Of a stretch of 52,576 nt of DNA, positions 1-9,323 are shown piece after piece. Positions within the stretch are counted from its first letter, which is position 1; each line of letters begins with the position of its first letter. The position numbers and the translations under genes are program-made. The stretch is from Oscillospiraceae bacterium (GTDB lineage: Bacteria > Bacillota > Clostridia > Oscillospirales > Acutalibacteraceae). The notes below the pieces were generated by a model. It was not told the origin of the DNA. It made no database searches and saw only the letters and a program-made list of their open reading frames with translations. The stretch spans positions 1 through 52,576 of the forward strand of contig CACXOM010000014.1 in NCBI GenBank assembly GCA_902769255.1. The letters are read 5' to 3'.

Positions 1-115
1 GACTCCGCTTGAAAAACGAAATCAGTTTATTGCTTAAAATTTAATTTTCTACCAATTAGGTTGTTTTTGTACTGTCTGCACAATCTGGGGCAGGTCAAAA
101 ACGACTGTTGTTTTT

Positions 116-985
116 TTATTTTACATTATAATATTCACCGAGTTTAACCGCTGTAATATCTTTATCGCCAAAATCAACATCAGTTACCTTTGCAGGATTT
201 TCTACTTTGCTAAACGCTCTGAATTTCAGCGAAAAATTGTTCATTTCTATAATTGAAATATCGGTATCGAATTTATTTGAAATTTTTTCGTAAATTGCCA
301 AAATATCTTCAGAAGTAATGGTTTTGTTATAACTGTTAATCAAAGCTTTTAAAATTTTTGCTCGCTCTTTTTCAGCGCTCTTTCCGTTTTTCCAACTGTT
401 ATAACGCAAAAACTGACAATATTGGTTGCCGTTTAAACTCTGCTTTCCTTTAACCAAATTTGTTATAAGGTTACCGTCAGAATTTTGCTGTTTCATTTTT
501 GATTTTATGTTGTAATCCACACCGCCGAGTTTGTCAACGAAAATTTCAACCTCTGCCATATCACAGCTTAAATATTTATTAATTTTAATGCCGTAGCAGT
601 TTTGCAAAGCTTCCCTTAAATATTTTCCGCCGCCGTATTCAAACATTTTTTGAGCTGTGGCAGTTTTTTCAACGCCTTTAATTTTCGTTTTTGAAGGAAT
701 TTCGGTAATGCTTATTCTTTTTTCTTTGCTGTTAAAGCCTACTAAAACAAACTGCTCTTTAACGCTTTTGTTTTCATTATCGCTTATGCAAATTAAAACA
801 TTGGCGATTAAGTTTTGCTCTTTAGAAAGTTGCTCTTTTTCATTGCCTTTTTCAAGATTTTTCACAAAAAAGAACGAAAAAACTATTGCAGCGACAATCA
901 CCACGCCCAGCAAAATCCACAAAACCGCCATAATGCGACCGCTTTTTATTTTGCTTTCATTGGAACTGTAAATTTTTTTTGCCAT
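116..985 (-). CDS. Degenerate LytR-CpsA-Psr (LCP)-like membrane protein
   Basis: LCP proteins normally transfer wall polymers from lipid carriers to peptidoglycan outside the membrane. This 289-residue protein has a short basic N-terminus, one membrane segment (about 18-41) and an extracellular LCP-like domain: the family's VDKLGGVDY segment lies at 150-158 and the LNG..YCQFLRY stretch at 184-195. Residues usually needed for catalysis are missing: the family's IPRDT reads IPSKT (96-100), the R.R pair is RYN (194-196), and the D..R..RQQ helix reads AEKERAK (204-210). It is therefore probably a binding or regulatory relative rather than an active ligase. It is the last gene of the rlmB operon, 7 bases after the P-type-ATPase-like gene. 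The LCP assignment is fairly sure; loss of activity is inferred. Confidence 0.72.
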   Translation of the reverse strand: MAKKIYSSNESKIKSGRIMAVLWILLGVVIVAAIVFSFFFVKNLEKGNEKEQLSKEQNLIANVLICISDNENKSVKEQFVLVGFNSKEKRISITEIPSKTKIKGVEKTATAQKMFEYGGGKYLREALQNCYGIKINKYLSCDMAEVEIFVDKLGGVDYNIKSKMKQQNSDGNLITNLVKGKQSLNGNQYCQFLRYNSWKNGKSAEKERAKILKALINSYNKTITSEDILAIYEKISNKFDTDISIIEMNNFSLKFRAFSKVENPAKVTDVDFGDKDITAVKLGEYYNVK

Positions 986-992
986 TTCAAAC

Positions 993-3900
993 CTACTTTA
1001 TTCTTTTAATTACTGAAGATAAGAACATGCTTAATATACCTACCGCAAACTGAAAAACAACAATTCTAAACGGGGTAATAAAATCAAAACTGTCTTTTAA
1101 AACGGCGCACAGCATACAAAAACCGAAACCTAAAACTGTGCAAACAGATTGAACGCCGACTGCCAAAGAAATTTTTGATTTTAACTTTTTACAAGCTGAA
1201 ATAAGCATTGTAAATACTGAAACCTTATCGGTTGGGTAAGATAATGCGCCGTTGCCGTTTTTTGAAGGTCGGGTTATAGAGTCAAAATATTCAACCGAAT
1301 GTGAAGGCATTACAGTAACATATTCTTTTGGAATTTCAAAAACTTTTTCAATTAATTCAGGGCTAATATTAGGGTCGTTTGATTTAATTGCGAGTGTTAC
1401 GCCCGATTTTACAAGTTCAAACAAACCGTCTTCAATGTCAGGGTCTACCGATTTATATTTAACTGCGAACATTCCGCCGACTTCATCGTCAACTACAGTA
1501 TAAACTACAAAAAATCCTTCTTTTTCTGCTTTTCTTTCAATTAAATCGTCATCTAATCCGTAAACGCCGTAAGAATCAACTAACTTTCTGTTGCCTATTC
1601 TAATAGTTCTGCCGTCAATTTTACCGCTAAGTCCTAAACCGTCTTCATAAACAATATCGCAAACTTCAGAAAGCATTTTTCTTCTGCCGTCAATAATTTT
1701 ATCGAAAACATCAGAAAGCGGACCGCCTGCAGCAATTGTGAGAGAAGCCGATTTTAAAATAATCTCTTCAACCGAATGGTCGCCCATTGCGTGTAAACTC
1801 AAAAGCTCTATTGAGCCTGCTGGGAAAAGGTCGGCAGCTTTAACAGTTACACAGTCAGTTTCAGAAAATTCTTCAACCGCATTGTAGCCCGAAAGCATAC
1901 CGCCGTCTGTTCTAAAACGGTCGCTCGCTTTTTTGATTGCGGAATTTACCGCCCAAATAACCGAAACAGGTGCGCTGACAACCGCTGTTGCAGTTGCAAA
2001 AGAAATTGCTTTAACAATATCTTTAGTGGTTAAATAGACCAAAACAAGTGTTACAACTGAAGCGATAAAGCCTATTCTTGAAAATAGTTTTGAGGTACTG
2101 TCAGCGGGGTCTTCGCAATAAGAATTTCTTAAATAATTATGTAAATTTACTACGCTTTTTGAGCAAGCAACATAAGGTGTTCCAATAAATTCGTCAGATT
2201 CTAACAACTCGCCCATTCGCTCATCAGCAATAAAGCAAGACTCTTTTACATTTTGATTTGCAACCAATCTAAAATTCTCTTTAATTCTCGAAATCATACT
2301 CTTCTTGCCGATAAGTGTTAAAACAAATCCGAAAGCGAGCGCCGAAGTATAGAAAGGCAAACCTTTAGCAAAAGACGCTAAATCAGGTGAAAATGCTATT
2401 GCGCTTTGAGCTGCAACAAACAGCGTTGCAATTGCAAGTGGCGAGTCAGCATCAGGATTTAAAGTAAAGAAACTGCCTAAACCTCTGAAAATGCTACCAA
2501 TATTTGCAACAACAATTGCCAAAAGGCAAATTGCGTTTACAATTAAAAATCCGGTAAAGTTTTCGTTTGGCGAAATTGCCGAAATAAGAGAAACGTCCAT
2601 CGAAGGCAACGCCGTTAACACAAACGAAGCAATAAAGATAATAACACTTGCAAAAAGACGGCGGGAAACTTTTTTCAAACTTAAGTCAAGGTCGAATTTT
2701 ACAGGTTCTTCATCTTCAATAGTGCAGTAATCATCGATAACATCTTTGTTTGAACTTTCATCTTCAGAATAATCAAAAGTTCTTTCTTCAACTCTTCTTG
2801 ATTTTTTTACCGCAAACTTTTTCTCGCTTGTTTGTGGTTTTTCTTCATTTTCTTCAGTTTCGTTATATTTAATTTCATCTTCATCAATATATTTTTGATA
2901 ATCAATATTTGATGAAAGCGGAATGCTTTCGCCTTTTGAAGAAATTTCGTCAGACTCTTGCTGTACCCCATCTGCTTGTTCAGCTTTTTCTTCTTTTTCT
3001 TCCGCTTTTGGCTCGGGGCGTTTAAACTGCTCGTTTAACCCGTTTTCATTAATTTTAACCGAGTTAGTAAGTTTGCCTAATTTAAACGAAGTAACCTCGC
3101 CGATAGCGTTATTATTAATCTCATCAACGCTTAATAAATGTTCGGGTTTATGCTCAATAAAAGCGGTTGTGCTTTTTTCTTTGTTTTCATCATTTTTTAA
3201 CTCATCTTTGTTAAAAACAATGGTATCAGAGGTTGCAGGTTGTTCGGGTTGTTCAACTTCTTCAGGCTCTTGCACTTCTACTAATTCTTCGTAAAACTGC
3301 TCCTCTTGTTCCTCTTCTTCCGCAATTTTAGCTTTTTTTAGCGCTTTTTCTTCTTTTTTTCTTAATTTTTCGGCCTTTTTTTCGGCTTTTCTTTGCGCTT
3401 TTAACGCTTTTTTATCTAAAACCTCTTCTTCGAGATCATATTCTTCAAGCGGTAATTCTTCGGCTGCTTCTTCCTGCAAAGCAGGCTCTTCAACCTCTTC
3501 TTTTTCAGGCTCTTTTTTTACCTCTTTCTCTTTTATTTCAGGTTCTTCTACTACCTGCTCAACAGCTTCCTTATTTTCGGCAATGTCGTTATTAATTGTG
3601 TTTTTAATAGTAAATCCGCCGATAATTTCTTCGCCGTTGTCGCCAATAATAACTTCTGGTTTTGGCTTTCTTTTAGGCGGAGCGTCTTTTTTAAACTGCT
3701 GTTCGAGTCTGTCTAAAAATTCATCTGCCGTTTCTTCTTTTTCTTCAGCTTCTTTTTCAGGCTCGGGCTTTACTTCCTGTTTTGGTTTAAAAGCCTCGTT
3801 TTCATCTTTTTGTGGCTCTTTTACTTCTTTTTCCTCTTGTTTTTCTTCAGGTTCTTTTACTTCCTCTTTTACCTCTTGAGAAACCGGCTTTTCTTCCTCT

Positions 3901-4106
3901 TTATTCTCGACTTCTTTTTCTGCTATCTCTTCTTTTTCAAACTGGTCAAAAAAGTTTAATTGGCTGATTTCGCCGACTTCAGTCTGTTTAGTCTTTTTTG
4001 CTTTAGGGGTAGGTTTGGCTTTTTCGGCGTCACTCGAAATATAGTGCGCCTGAGTCATATTTTCCACTTCTTGTAAAATATCTTCAATTGAAAACTTATC
4101 GCTCAT
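993..4106 (-). CDS. P-type-ATPase-like pseudoenzyme with long charged N-terminal tail
   Basis: The protein has 1037 residues. Residues 1 to about 470 are a low-complexity, Glu/Lys-rich, probably disordered cytoplasmic tail. From about 474 it follows the layout of a heavy-metal (P1B) P-type ATPase: paired membrane helices, an actuator-like region, a helix with SAP at 711-713 in the CPx position, a phosphorylation-domain start, an N-domain-like segment (about 821-842, DGLGLSGKIDGRTIRIGN) and final helices. The catalytic DKTGTLT motif is replaced by KAADLFP (756-762), so the phosphorylated Asp is Lys, and no GDGxND motif is found. Transport by ATP hydrolysis is therefore unlikely; a scaffold or sensor role is a guess. 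It lies 21 bases after rlmB and 7 before the LCP-like gene. Confidence 0.7.
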   Translation of the reverse strand: MSDKFSIEDILQEVENMTQAHYISSDAEKAKPTPKAKKTKQTEVGEISQLNFFDQFEKEEIAEKEVENKEEEKPVSQEVKEEVKEPEEKQEEKEVKEPQKDENEAFKPKQEVKPEPEKEAEEKEETADEFLDRLEQQFKKDAPPKRKPKPEVIIGDNGEEIIGGFTIKNTINNDIAENKEAVEQVVEEPEIKEKEVKKEPEKEEVEEPALQEEAAEELPLEEYDLEEEVLDKKALKAQRKAEKKAEKLRKKEEKALKKAKIAEEEEQEEQFYEELVEVQEPEEVEQPEQPATSDTIVFNKDELKNDENKEKSTTAFIEHKPEHLLSVDEINNNAIGEVTSFKLGKLTNSVKINENGLNEQFKRPEPKAEEKEEKAEQADGVQQESDEISSKGESIPLSSNIDYQKYIDEDEIKYNETEENEEKPQTSEKKFAVKKSRRVEERTFDYSEDESSNKDVIDDYCTIEDEEPVKFDLDLSLKKVSRRLFASVIIFIASFVLTALPSMDVSLISAISPNENFTGFLIVNAICLLAIVVANIGSIFRGLGSFFTLNPDADSPLAIATLFVAAQSAIAFSPDLASFAKGLPFYTSALAFGFVLTLIGKKSMISRIKENFRLVANQNVKESCFIADERMGELLESDEFIGTPYVACSKSVVNLHNYLRNSYCEDPADSTSKLFSRIGFIASVVTLVLVYLTTKDIVKAISFATATAVVSAPVSVIWAVNSAIKKASDRFRTDGGMLSGYNAVEEFSETDCVTVKAADLFPAGSIELLSLHAMGDHSVEEIILKSASLTIAAGGPLSDVFDKIIDGRRKMLSEVCDIVYEDGLGLSGKIDGRTIRIGNRKLVDSYGVYGLDDDLIERKAEKEGFFVVYTVVDDEVGGMFAVKYKSVDPDIEDGLFELVKSGVTLAIKSNDPNISPELIEKVFEIPKEYVTVMPSHSVEYFDSITRPSKNGNGALSYPTDKVSVFTMLISACKKLKSKISLAVGVQSVCTVLGFGFCMLCAVLKDSFDFITPFRIVVFQFAVGILSMFLSSVIKRIK

Positions 4107-4127
4107 TATTCCTGCTCCTTTAAGTTT

Positions 4128-4883
4128 TTAATAATTTTCTCTATTGTTTACTACCGAATACATCGCAATGCCTGCCGCAACCGACGCATTCAGCGAATTA
4201 ATTTTTCCGAACATTGGAATTTTTACGCAAAAATCGCATTTTTCTTTTACAAGTCTTCCGATACCTTTGCCCTCGTTTCCGATAACCAAAGCGGTATCGC
4301 TTTTAAAATCGGTTGAAAAAATATTTTCACCGTTCATATCAGTACCGTAAACCCAAATTCCGTTTTGTTTCAAATAATCAATAGCCGATGCTAAATTTGA
4401 AACCCTTGCTACTTTAACATATTCGCAAGCACCGACAGCGGTTTTATAAACCGTGTTGTTAATGCCTACCTGACGGCGTTTCGGTATAATTATTCCGTGA
4501 ACTCCGCTCGCTTCGGCAGTTCTTATAATTGCGCCGAAATTGTGCGGGTCTTCAATTTCATCTAAAATTAATATAAATGCTGGTTTTTCATCAGCCTTTG
4601 CAAACTCAACTATTTCTTCAACTGTAGAATAATCAGCCGCCGAAACGGTGAGCGCCACGCCCTGATGATTAACGCCCGGCAATTTAAAATCTAATTTTTG
4701 GCGAGGCATTTCTTTAACCGGAATACCTCTTTTTTTGCACTCTGAAATTATCGGCAAAACGCTGCCACCGACACCTTTTGCGACCATAAGAAAATCAATT
4801 TCCCTGCCGGAGCGCAAAGCCTCTAAAACTGCATTTCTTCCTGCGATAATATCGCTGTGAATGTTTTTATCTTCAAAAGGCAT
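4128..4883 (-). CDS. rlmB: 23S rRNA 2'-O-ribose methyltransferase, SpoU/TrmH family (RlmB)
   Basis: This enzyme uses SAM to methylate the 2'-OH of a guanosine in the peptidyl-transferase region of 23S rRNA (Gm2251 in E. coli). An N-terminal substrate-binding domain (about 10-90, starting with the family's IAGRNAVLEAL) precedes the SPOUT domain with its three motifs: DPHNFGAIIRTAEASG, IGNEGKGIGRLVKEKCD and IPMFGKINSLNASVAAGIA. These are the knotted SAM site and catalytic Arg/Asn positions of the family. The 251-residue length is normal. It is first in an operon with the two membrane proteins downstream on the minus strand. A related tRNA methyltransferase (TrmH type) is less likely because the RlmB N-domain is present. 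Confidence 0.93.
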   Translation of the reverse strand: MPFEDKNIHSDIIAGRNAVLEALRSGREIDFLMVAKGVGGSVLPIISECKKRGIPVKEMPRQKLDFKLPGVNHQGVALTVSAADYSTVEEIVEFAKADEKPAFILILDEIEDPHNFGAIIRTAEASGVHGIIIPKRRQVGINNTVYKTAVGACEYVKVARVSNLASAIDYLKQNGIWVYGTDMNGENIFSTDFKSDTALVIGNEGKGIGRLVKEKCDFCVKIPMFGKINSLNASVAAGIAMYSVVNNRENY

Positions 4884-4933
4884 AAAACTACCCTTTCTTA
4901 TTCAAAATAACACTATTTATGTAATTATAATTT

Positions 4934-4943
4934 ATTATAACAC
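4934..4943 (-). promoter_or_regulatory. Extended -10 promoter for the rlmB operon
   Basis: Read on the minus strand, 4943-4934 gives TGTG-T-TATAAT, an extended -10 element about 50 bases before the rlmB start. The -35 region around 4957-4962 is poor (TTTAAA), which fits promoters relying on the TG extension. Confidence 0.5.
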
Positions 4944-5013
4944 AATATATAGAAAATTTAAACCCCTTTTTTAAAATATTTAAACATTATTTTTTGTTTT
5001 TTGCAGGTAATTA

Positions 5014-5041
5014 TTGACATCGGTTACTGGTGTGCTATAAT
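5014..5041 (+). promoter_or_regulatory. Sigma-A promoter for the GH39-like gene
   Basis: TTGACA at 5014-5019, a 16-base spacer and TATAAT at 5036-5041, with TGTGC just before the -10. It lies inside an apparent upstream extension of the reading frame, so that extension cannot be translated and the gene must start at 5070. Confidence 0.8.
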
Positions 5042-5069
5042 AAACAAAAATGATGTTGGGGGACTTTTT

Positions 5070-6407
5070 ATGAAAAAAATCGGCGAACTAAAAACATATG
5101 CTTCAAAAGATATTGATAAAAACCCTGTCAGTATCGGTTTTGAATGTATGGACAGAGATGTTATCAACCCAGATAAATGTTACAAATTATTGGGCGAAAG
5201 CGGTGTTAAACACGCTCGTTGTCAAACGGGCTGGGTTAAATGTGAAACGCAAAAAGGCGTTTACGATTTTTCGTGGCTTGATAAAATTGTTGACACTTTA
5301 ATTTCAATGGGTATTAAGCCTTGGTTTAATGTGGGCTTCGGCAACCCTATTTATATGCCTGATGTGCCTAACCCTTCCGCAGTAGGCTGTATGCCGATTT
5401 TTTACGGTGATGAAGTTGTCACAGCTTGGAAAAAATATATTCGGGCAATGGCAAAACATTATAAAGGCAGAGTTGAATATTTTGAAATTTGGAATGAAAC
5501 TGATTTAACTCATTTTTGTTACCCAGGCGAGCCTGACCCGAAAACTTATGCCGAATTTATTGTTTTAACAGGCGATGAAATTAAAAAAGAAATTCCGAAT
5601 GCTAAAATCGGTGCTTGCACAGCAGGCTCGCAACTGCACTATATGATAGATTTGTTTGCCACAATTCCTGCGGGTAAACTTGATTTTTACGGTTTTCACA
5701 CTTATAGCCTTATGCCTGAGGATTGCGGAATTATTACAAGGCACAAAATTTTAAGAGAAGTTTTAAACTATTACGGCCATAAAAACACAGAAATTTGGAC
5801 AGGCGAATGCGGTCACGCCTCTTGGCACCCTGACGGACATTGGATGGTACACGAGGGCGGCGGCAGCGAGCGCAGACAGGCGGTTTGGCAGTTGCGCCGT
5901 TACTTTACCGATTTTAACAATCATTTCCCGATTGTTTCATTTTTCCAAATTGCCGATATGATGGAAAAACCTTACGAAAAAGCTAAAGAGGTTTTAAAAT
6001 TCCCCGCAAGGCAGGGCATTTTGAACGGTAAAGTTTACACCCCTAAACTTTCTTATTACACAATAAGCCGTCTTTCGACAGTTTTTGCAGGCGACTTTGA
6101 AATAACCGCCATTCCTTTTGAAATAGATTTTGACACAGAATTTGAAAAGATTAAAATGTCTTATAAAAAAGGCGAAAACGATATTTTGGCTTATTGGTTA
6201 AAAATTGAAATTGCAAAAGAAACACCGCTTGAAAGTGGCGCAAAAATTGATATTCGCAACACAAACATTAAAAATCCAATCGCGATTGATATGTTTGACG
6301 GAAGTGTTTACAAAGTTGATTTTGATAAAAAAGCCAAAACTGTATTAGACGCACCGATTGGCGATTACCCGATACTTATTTGCGATGAAAGCGCATTTGA
6401 ATTTTAA
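5070..6407 (+). CDS. Cytoplasmic clan GH-A glycoside hydrolase, GH39-like (beta-xylosidase type)
   Basis: This is a 445-residue (beta/alpha)8 glycosidase. The likely acid/base Glu is E143 in EIWNETD and the nucleophile E246 in IWTGECG, in the order expected for clan GH-A retaining enzymes. The N-terminal GVKHARCQTGW and GVYDFSWLD segments resemble GH39 beta-xylosidases. There is no signal peptide, so it should act on oligosaccharides already imported. The ATG at 5070 is preferred because GGGGGA sits just upstream and the promoter lies at 5014-5041. The gene stands alone and is convergent with rny, sharing a bidirectional terminator. GH39 is the best guess from motifs; another GH-A family or a different sugar specificity is possible. 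Confidence 0.72.
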   Translation: MKKIGELKTYASKDIDKNPVSIGFECMDRDVINPDKCYKLLGESGVKHARCQTGWVKCETQKGVYDFSWLDKIVDTLISMGIKPWFNVGFGNPIYMPDVPNPSAVGCMPIFYGDEVVTAWKKYIRAMAKHYKGRVEYFEIWNETDLTHFCYPGEPDPKTYAEFIVLTGDEIKKEIPNAKIGACTAGSQLHYMIDLFATIPAGKLDFYGFHTYSLMPEDCGIITRHKILREVLNYYGHKNTEIWTGECGHASWHPDGHWMVHEGGGSERRQAVWQLRRYFTDFNNHFPIVSFFQIADMMEKPYEKAKEVLKFPARQGILNGKVYTPKLSYYTISRLSTVFAGDFEITAIPFEIDFDTEFEKIKMSYKKGENDILAYWLKIEIAKETPLESGAKIDIRNTNIKNPIAIDMFDGSVYKVDFDKKAKTVLDAPIGDYPILICDESAFEF

Positions 6408-6420
6408 AAGAAAAAACAAA

Positions 6421-6449
6421 AATCCCGAAGTTTTAAAAACTTCGGGATT
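6421..6449. terminator. Bidirectional intrinsic terminator
   Basis: A perfect 14-bp inverted repeat (6421-6434 and 6436-6449) flanked by A and T runs lies between the converging GH39-like gene and rny, and can stop transcription from both sides. Confidence 0.9.
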
Positions 6450-6454
6450 TAATT

Positions 6455-8008
6455 TTATTTAGCATAATCGACTGTTCTGCTCTCTCTTATTACATTAACT
6501 TTGATTTGACCCGGATAATCGAGTTCTTCCTCAATTTGTTTTGCAACATCACGAGCAACAATAACCATTTTGTCATCGTCGATAATATTAGGTTTAACTA
6601 CAATTCTGATTTCTCTGCCGGCTTGAATAGCGTAAGAACGCTCAACGCCTTTATAAGAGTTTGCGATTTCTTCTAATCTTTCAAGTCGTTTTATGTAGTT
6701 TTCGATATTCTCTCTTCGAGCGCCCGGTCTTGAAGCCGAAATTGCGTCAGCCGCCTGAACAATGCAAGCGATAACTGTTTTTGCTTCAATATCACCGTGG
6801 TGAGCGTGAATTGCGTGAACAACCGCTTCGCTCTCTTTATATTTTTTAGCAACATCAACGCCAAGTTGAATATGCGAACCTTCCATTTCGTGGTCAAGCG
6901 CCTTGCCTATATCGTGCAAAAGACCTGCCCTTTTAGCAAGGGTAACATCTTCGCCGAGTTCTGCGGCAATAAGCCCTGAAATGTAAGCAACTTCCAAAGA
7001 ATGTTTTAAAACATTTTGACCGAAACTTGTTCTGTAATGCAACTTACCGAGCAATTTAACAAGTTCTGGGTGAATTCCACGAACGCCTGTATCAAGAATA
7101 GCACGCTCGCCTTCGGATTTAATAATGTTTTCAACTTCCCTTTTGGCTTTTTCATACATCTCTTCAATACGGGTTGGGTGTATTCTGCCGTCGGCAATAA
7201 GTTTTTCAAGAGCGGTTCGAGCAATTTCCCTTCTAATCGGGTCGAAACACGAAACCGTAATTGCCTCAGGGGTATCGTCAATAATAAGGTCAACGCCTGT
7301 GAGCGTTTCAAGAGCGGTAATATTTCTACCCTCTCTACCGATAATTCTTCCTTTCATTTCATCGTTAGGAAGATTTACAACCGAAACGGTAGTTTCGCTT
7401 GTGTGGTCGGCGGCGCAACGCTGAATGCTAAGAGCAATAATTTCTCGAGCCTGTTTTTCAGCCTCTTCTTTAGCTCTTTGCTCGTAATCTTTAATAAGCA
7501 CCGCTTTGTCGTGAATTAATTCTTCTTCAACGCTTTTCAAAAGTTCTTCTTTTGCTTTTTCAACCGAATAGCCCGAAATCTTTTTAAGCATATCTCTTTG
7601 AGCGGCTTTCAATTCGTCTAATTCTTCGGTTTTTTCGTCAACAACTTTTAATTTTTGTTGAAGTTTTTCTTCTTTTTTCTCGTAATTTTCTAATTTTTTG
7701 TCTAATGACTCTTCTTTTTGTTGAAGTCTTCTTTCTTGACGCTGAACATCGCTTCTGCGTTCTTTGATTTCCTTTTCGGCATCATTACGCATTTGATAAA
7801 TCTCGTCTTTCGCTTCAAGAACAGACTCTTTTTTCTTAGCCTCCGCATTTTTCATTGCGTCAGACAATATTCTTTTTGCTTCTGCTTCGGCAGAACCTAT
7901 TTCATTCTCAGCGATTTTTTTACGGTGAGAAGAACCTAAAATAAAACAAATAATTCCAACTACAATGATGACGGCGGCGACTGCAATTAGGTAAAATAAC
8001 CAGTTCAT
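6455..8008 (-). CDS. rny: Ribonuclease Y
   Basis: RNase Y is the membrane-anchored endoribonuclease that starts mRNA decay in Firmicutes. The 517 residues show one N-terminal membrane helix (about 3-25), a long Glu/Lys/Arg/Gln coiled coil (about 35-190), a KH RNA-binding domain with [13 protein letters not shown], and an HD phosphohydrolase domain whose metal site is in [12 protein letters not shown], followed by the conserved HHGD. It ends in the family's [10 protein letters not shown]-type tail. Length and domain order are those of the B. subtilis enzyme. It has its own promoter at 8164-8192 and a leader of about 150 bases holding a CAACGC/GCGTTG hairpin (8053-8071). Confidence 0.97.
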   Translation of the reverse strand: MNWLFYLIAVAAVIIVVGIICFILGSSHRKKIAENEIGSAEAEAKRILSDAMKNAEAKKKESVLEAKDEIYQMRNDAEKEIKERRSDVQRQERRLQQKEESLDKKLENYEKKEEKLQQKLKVVDEKTEELDELKAAQRDMLKKISGYSVEKAKEELLKSVEEELIHDKAVLIKDYEQRAKEEAEKQAREIIALSIQRCAADHTSETTVSVVNLPNDEMKGRIIGREGRNITALETLTGVDLIIDDTPEAITVSCFDPIRREIARTALEKLIADGRIHPTRIEEMYEKAKREVENIIKSEGERAILDTGVRGIHPELVKLLGKLHYRTSFGQNVLKHSLEVAYISGLIAAELGEDVTLAKRAGLLHDIGKALDHEMEGSHIQLGVDVAKKYKESEAVVHAIHAHHGDIEAKTVIACIVQAADAISASRPGARRENIENYIKRLERLEEIANSYKGVERSYAIQAGREIRIVVKPNIIDDDKMVIVARDVAKQIEEELDYPGQIKVNVIRESRTVDYAK

Positions 8009-8163
8009 TTGCAGAACCTCCTGATATATTAACCGCTGTTATTAAATTTTTGCAACGCAAAAAAAGCGTTGTTTAATATATTTAAACAGGCCGCGTGTTC
8101 GCCCGAATGTAAGAAATTGATATATATAAAACTATAAAGCATACATATCTCCACATTACTCTA

Positions 8164-8192
8164 ATAATACCACTATACTAATAATATGTCAA
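8164..8192 (-). promoter_or_regulatory. Sigma-A promoter of rny
   Basis: On the minus strand TTGACA (8192-8187), a 17-base spacer and TATTAT (8169-8164). It implies a transcript starting near 8157 with a 5' leader of about 150 bases. Confidence 0.75.
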
Positions 8193-8253
8193 TATTTTTT
8201 TGTGTATTATATCTACAAAATTAAAAGTAACGCATAACGCGTTCCTTTTTAAA

Positions 8254-9267
8254 TTATTTCACGGTAACTTTTTTCGCCTTTGTCCATTTGGAATAGATTT
8301 TTTGGTTAAATTCTTTTTTGTATGAGCGGATTTTTAGTTTGCATGTGCCTTTTTTGGCTTTTATCTTTTTGGTAACTGTTTTTTTGGTTTTATATAATTT
8401 TGTTTTCCAGGTTTTACCTTGCTTGTATTTAACCTGAAAACCAACAGCACCTTTAACTTTTTTATAAGTTACTTTAAAAGATTTTTTGCCCGATTTTACT
8501 TTAAACTTAGGTGTTTTTGGGTTTAATGCTACAAATTTTACACCGTTTTTCTTCGCATATTTTTCAGCAACAGTATTGTAATAACCTTTGATTTTTTTCA
8601 GTTTTTTAGTAGAATTAAAACCTGTGTTAATATATTTCACGCTTAAAGGAAACTTTATTGATTCAACATCGTAGCAATAATCAAATACACCATCTGCTAT
8701 TAAAACAGTTCCTGTCTTCACATTGTAATCTCCTGAAATGTGTTGCCCGTAAATCATATATTTTCCTATATACAAACCACCGCCAAAAACTTTTTTACCG
8801 TCCCAGTTATCAGCATTATAAAAATAACCTGTTCCTAAAAAAGCACCATTACCAATATACTTGATTTTGTTTCCTAATTCAATGCTTTTCAACAGTTTAC
8901 AACCTTCAAATGCACCTTCTCCTATTTGTGTTAAACTCTTAGGAAAGTTTACTGTTTTCAATTCTTTTCTATCTTTAAATACTTCTGTTTCTATTTGCGT
9001 AATCCCTTCAGGAATCTTAACACTTATTATTCTATGCGTACTTCTAAAAAGATTTTTTCCTAAAACAGTAACTTTTTTACCTTTTATTTTAGAAGGAATA
9101 TTTATTCTTTCATCATTGCCATCATAACTAACCAGTTTTATTGTTTTATTCTTGAGTAATGTATAGGTATAATTACCATAATATCGCTCTTCTGCATTTA
9201 CTGTTAAGGCAGATGAAAAAAATATTAGTAATGAAATAATCATAGTAATACATTTTTTAACATTCAT
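8254..9267 (-). CDS. Secreted BspA-like leucine-rich-repeat protein with Lys-rich C-terminal module
   Basis: A 337-residue exported protein. A Sec signal peptide (1 to about 25, cleaved near NAEE) leads into LRR_5/BspA-type repeats (about 45-235, for example NIPSKIKGKKVTVLGKN and SVKIPEGITQIETEVF). Residues 251-337 form a very Lys-rich, Fn3-like module ending YSKWTKAKKVTVK, nearly the same as the end of the secreted protein at 30581-32575. BspA-like proteins usually act as surface adhesins; the target here is unknown. AGGAG lies 8 bases before the ATG. The next gene upstream (9324-9731) is a shortened paralogue of its N-terminal part, and the two share a duplicated leader sequence. Confidence 0.8.
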   Translation of the reverse strand: MNVKKCITMIISLLIFFSSALTVNAEERYYGNYTYTLLKNKTIKLVSYDGNDERINIPSKIKGKKVTVLGKNLFRSTHRIISVKIPEGITQIETEVFKDRKELKTVNFPKSLTQIGEGAFEGCKLLKSIELGNKIKYIGNGAFLGTGYFYNADNWDGKKVFGGGLYIGKYMIYGQHISGDYNVKTGTVLIADGVFDYCYDVESIKFPLSVKYINTGFNSTKKLKKIKGYYNTVAEKYAKKNGVKFVALNPKTPKFKVKSGKKSFKVTYKKVKGAVGFQVKYKQGKTWKTKLYKTKKTVTKKIKAKKGTCKLKIRSYKKEFNQKIYSKWTKAKKVTVK

Positions 9268-9271
9268 ACTA

Positions 9272-9297
9272 TCATCTCCTATATTTATTTAGTGTAA
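9272..9297 (-). repeat. Direct repeat copy 1: duplicated leader with ribosome binding site
   Basis: These 26 bases recur exactly at 9737-9762. Each copy contains the AGGAGA ribosome binding site of the paralogous secreted gene that follows. A second shared stretch of 13 bases (9309-9321 and 9774-9786) lies further upstream. Together they show that gene and leader were duplicated in tandem. Confidence 0.9.
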
Positions 9298-9323
9298 TAC
9301 TTTTCATTAAAAGTTTCAAGGAA

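Noticed and set aside
2923-3879. Several long plus-strand open frames opposite the charged tail of the ATPase-like protein
   Set aside because: They are Ser/Phe-rich mirror images of GAA/AAA-rich coding sequence, with no ribosome binding sites.
5001-5069. Upstream extension of the GH39-like frame
   Set aside because: The -35 and -10 boxes lie inside it and a good ribosome binding site precedes the ATG at 5070.
8053-8071. Terminator in the rny leader
   Set aside because: The CAACGC/GCGTTG hairpin has no T run after it on the transcribed strand.
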